64,000 nt of DNA from Vanilla planifolia (taxonomy: Eukaryota > Streptophyta > Magnoliopsida > Asparagales > Orchidaceae): NCBI GenBank assembly GCA_023846275.1, contig CM043865.1, positions 30,361,912-30,425,911 of the forward strand. Direction: 5' to 3'. The notes below the pieces were generated by a model. That model was not told the origin of the DNA, made no database searches, and saw only the letters and a program-made list of their open reading frames with translations. Positions 63,397 to 64,000 of the stretch are shown piece after piece. The position numbers and the translations under genes were made by a program. How positions within the stretch are numbered: the first letter of the stretch is position 1; each line of letters opens with the position of its first letter.

Positions 63397-64000
63397 CTGC
63401 AAAAATGGATCAATGAGCATACCAATAAGTTTGGTGGAACATATTAAACGAATTTGTAGAAAGTGAAATAAATCAATAGCACAAATAATAGAGCACTGTA
63501 GCAATTTCTTTTGAGATTTACGTCAACATCATGCTAGAAGTGATGCAATTAAGCAACTCATACATATAGGGTTTAAGGTTTGAGTATTAGCGATCCACCT
63601 TATGATTATATTCACAAAGTTGATGCAACTCTCTCAACTACTAGTAATAGAGGTTAAGAGCATGATAAAGATAATAAACACAAAATAAGAAATTTGATGG
63701 ATCAAAAAATTGGATCTTTTGAGAAACAAAATATAAGAATTGTTAACATATCAATGATATAATTATGAGTAGCACAAACAATGTGTAATTTGCATCATGG
63801 AAGGTACACCAATTACATCTAATTAAGTTTAACTCCATCATTAAAGGTAAGTGAACTTTAGATTTGAAGACAAATTATGAGAATTCAATTTTCTCAACTT
63901 CAAGAAAACACTTCAATTGCAAGGTTTTGAAAAACACAAAGATTTCATGGCTACAGTTTTGGATCTTGACATATTGTGGCACCTTTGGGAAAGACTTAAA
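63397..64000 (-). other. FK: Next upstream intron of the sterol reductase gene, cut by the window edge
   Basis: AT-rich sequence upstream of the acceptor TTTTTGCAG at 63397. No further sterol reductase exon was recognised up to base 64000, so the preceding exons lie beyond the window. Confidence 0.65.

Overview
The window is nuclear DNA from a flowering plant. It shows spliceosomal introns, plant cell-wall and plant transcription-factor genes, and a Copia retrotransposon with the usual plant initiator-Met tRNA primer site. GC-rich exons of the xylosyltransferase, trihelix and aldolase genes set in very AT-rich DNA suggest a monocot, but this is an inference and no species can be named.

Layout, left to right. 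1-6.6 kb: AT-rich DNA with a short GC-rich edge and some diverged repeats. 6.65-8.02 kb (+): intronless xyloglucan 6-xylosyltransferase of the XXT5 type. 8.0-14.4 kb: intergenic. 15.17-24.2 kb (+): four-coding-exon gene for a 771-residue coiled-coil protein of unknown function; one intron is 5.5 kb and carries a 361-bp tandem duplication. 25.69-27.18 kb (+): two-exon trihelix transcription factor of the PETAL LOSS/GT-2 type with only the N-terminal DNA-binding domain. 27.2-36.6 kb: intergenic, with a 71-bp tandem repeat, a ~190-bp degenerate tandem repeat and a compound microsatellite. 36.76-42.63 kb (-): cytosolic class I fructose-bisphosphate aldolase with a 28-nt first coding exon and a 4.8-kb intron. 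44.09 kb to the right edge (-): the last five exons of a delta(14)-sterol reductase (FACKEL type); its 5' part lies beyond the window.

The most unusual structure is an 18.4-kb intron in the sterol reductase gene. It has a GC rather than GT donor and holds several layers of retrotransposon: a degraded Copia gag fragment (+), a degraded Ty3/gypsy pol (+), a degraded Copia pol (-), and a 5.1-kb Copia element (-) with nearly identical LTRs and a perfect 5-bp target duplication. That young element is already broken by three stops and a frameshift in its polyprotein.

The genes are ordinary, separately transcribed plant genes (cell-wall xyloglucan synthesis, transcription, glycolysis, sterol synthesis). 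Nothing suggests they act as a cluster. I did not find a convincing new multi-gene system; the points worth checking are gene architecture and transposon history. All splice sites were placed by eye from reading-frame continuity and remembered family sequence, without transcripts.
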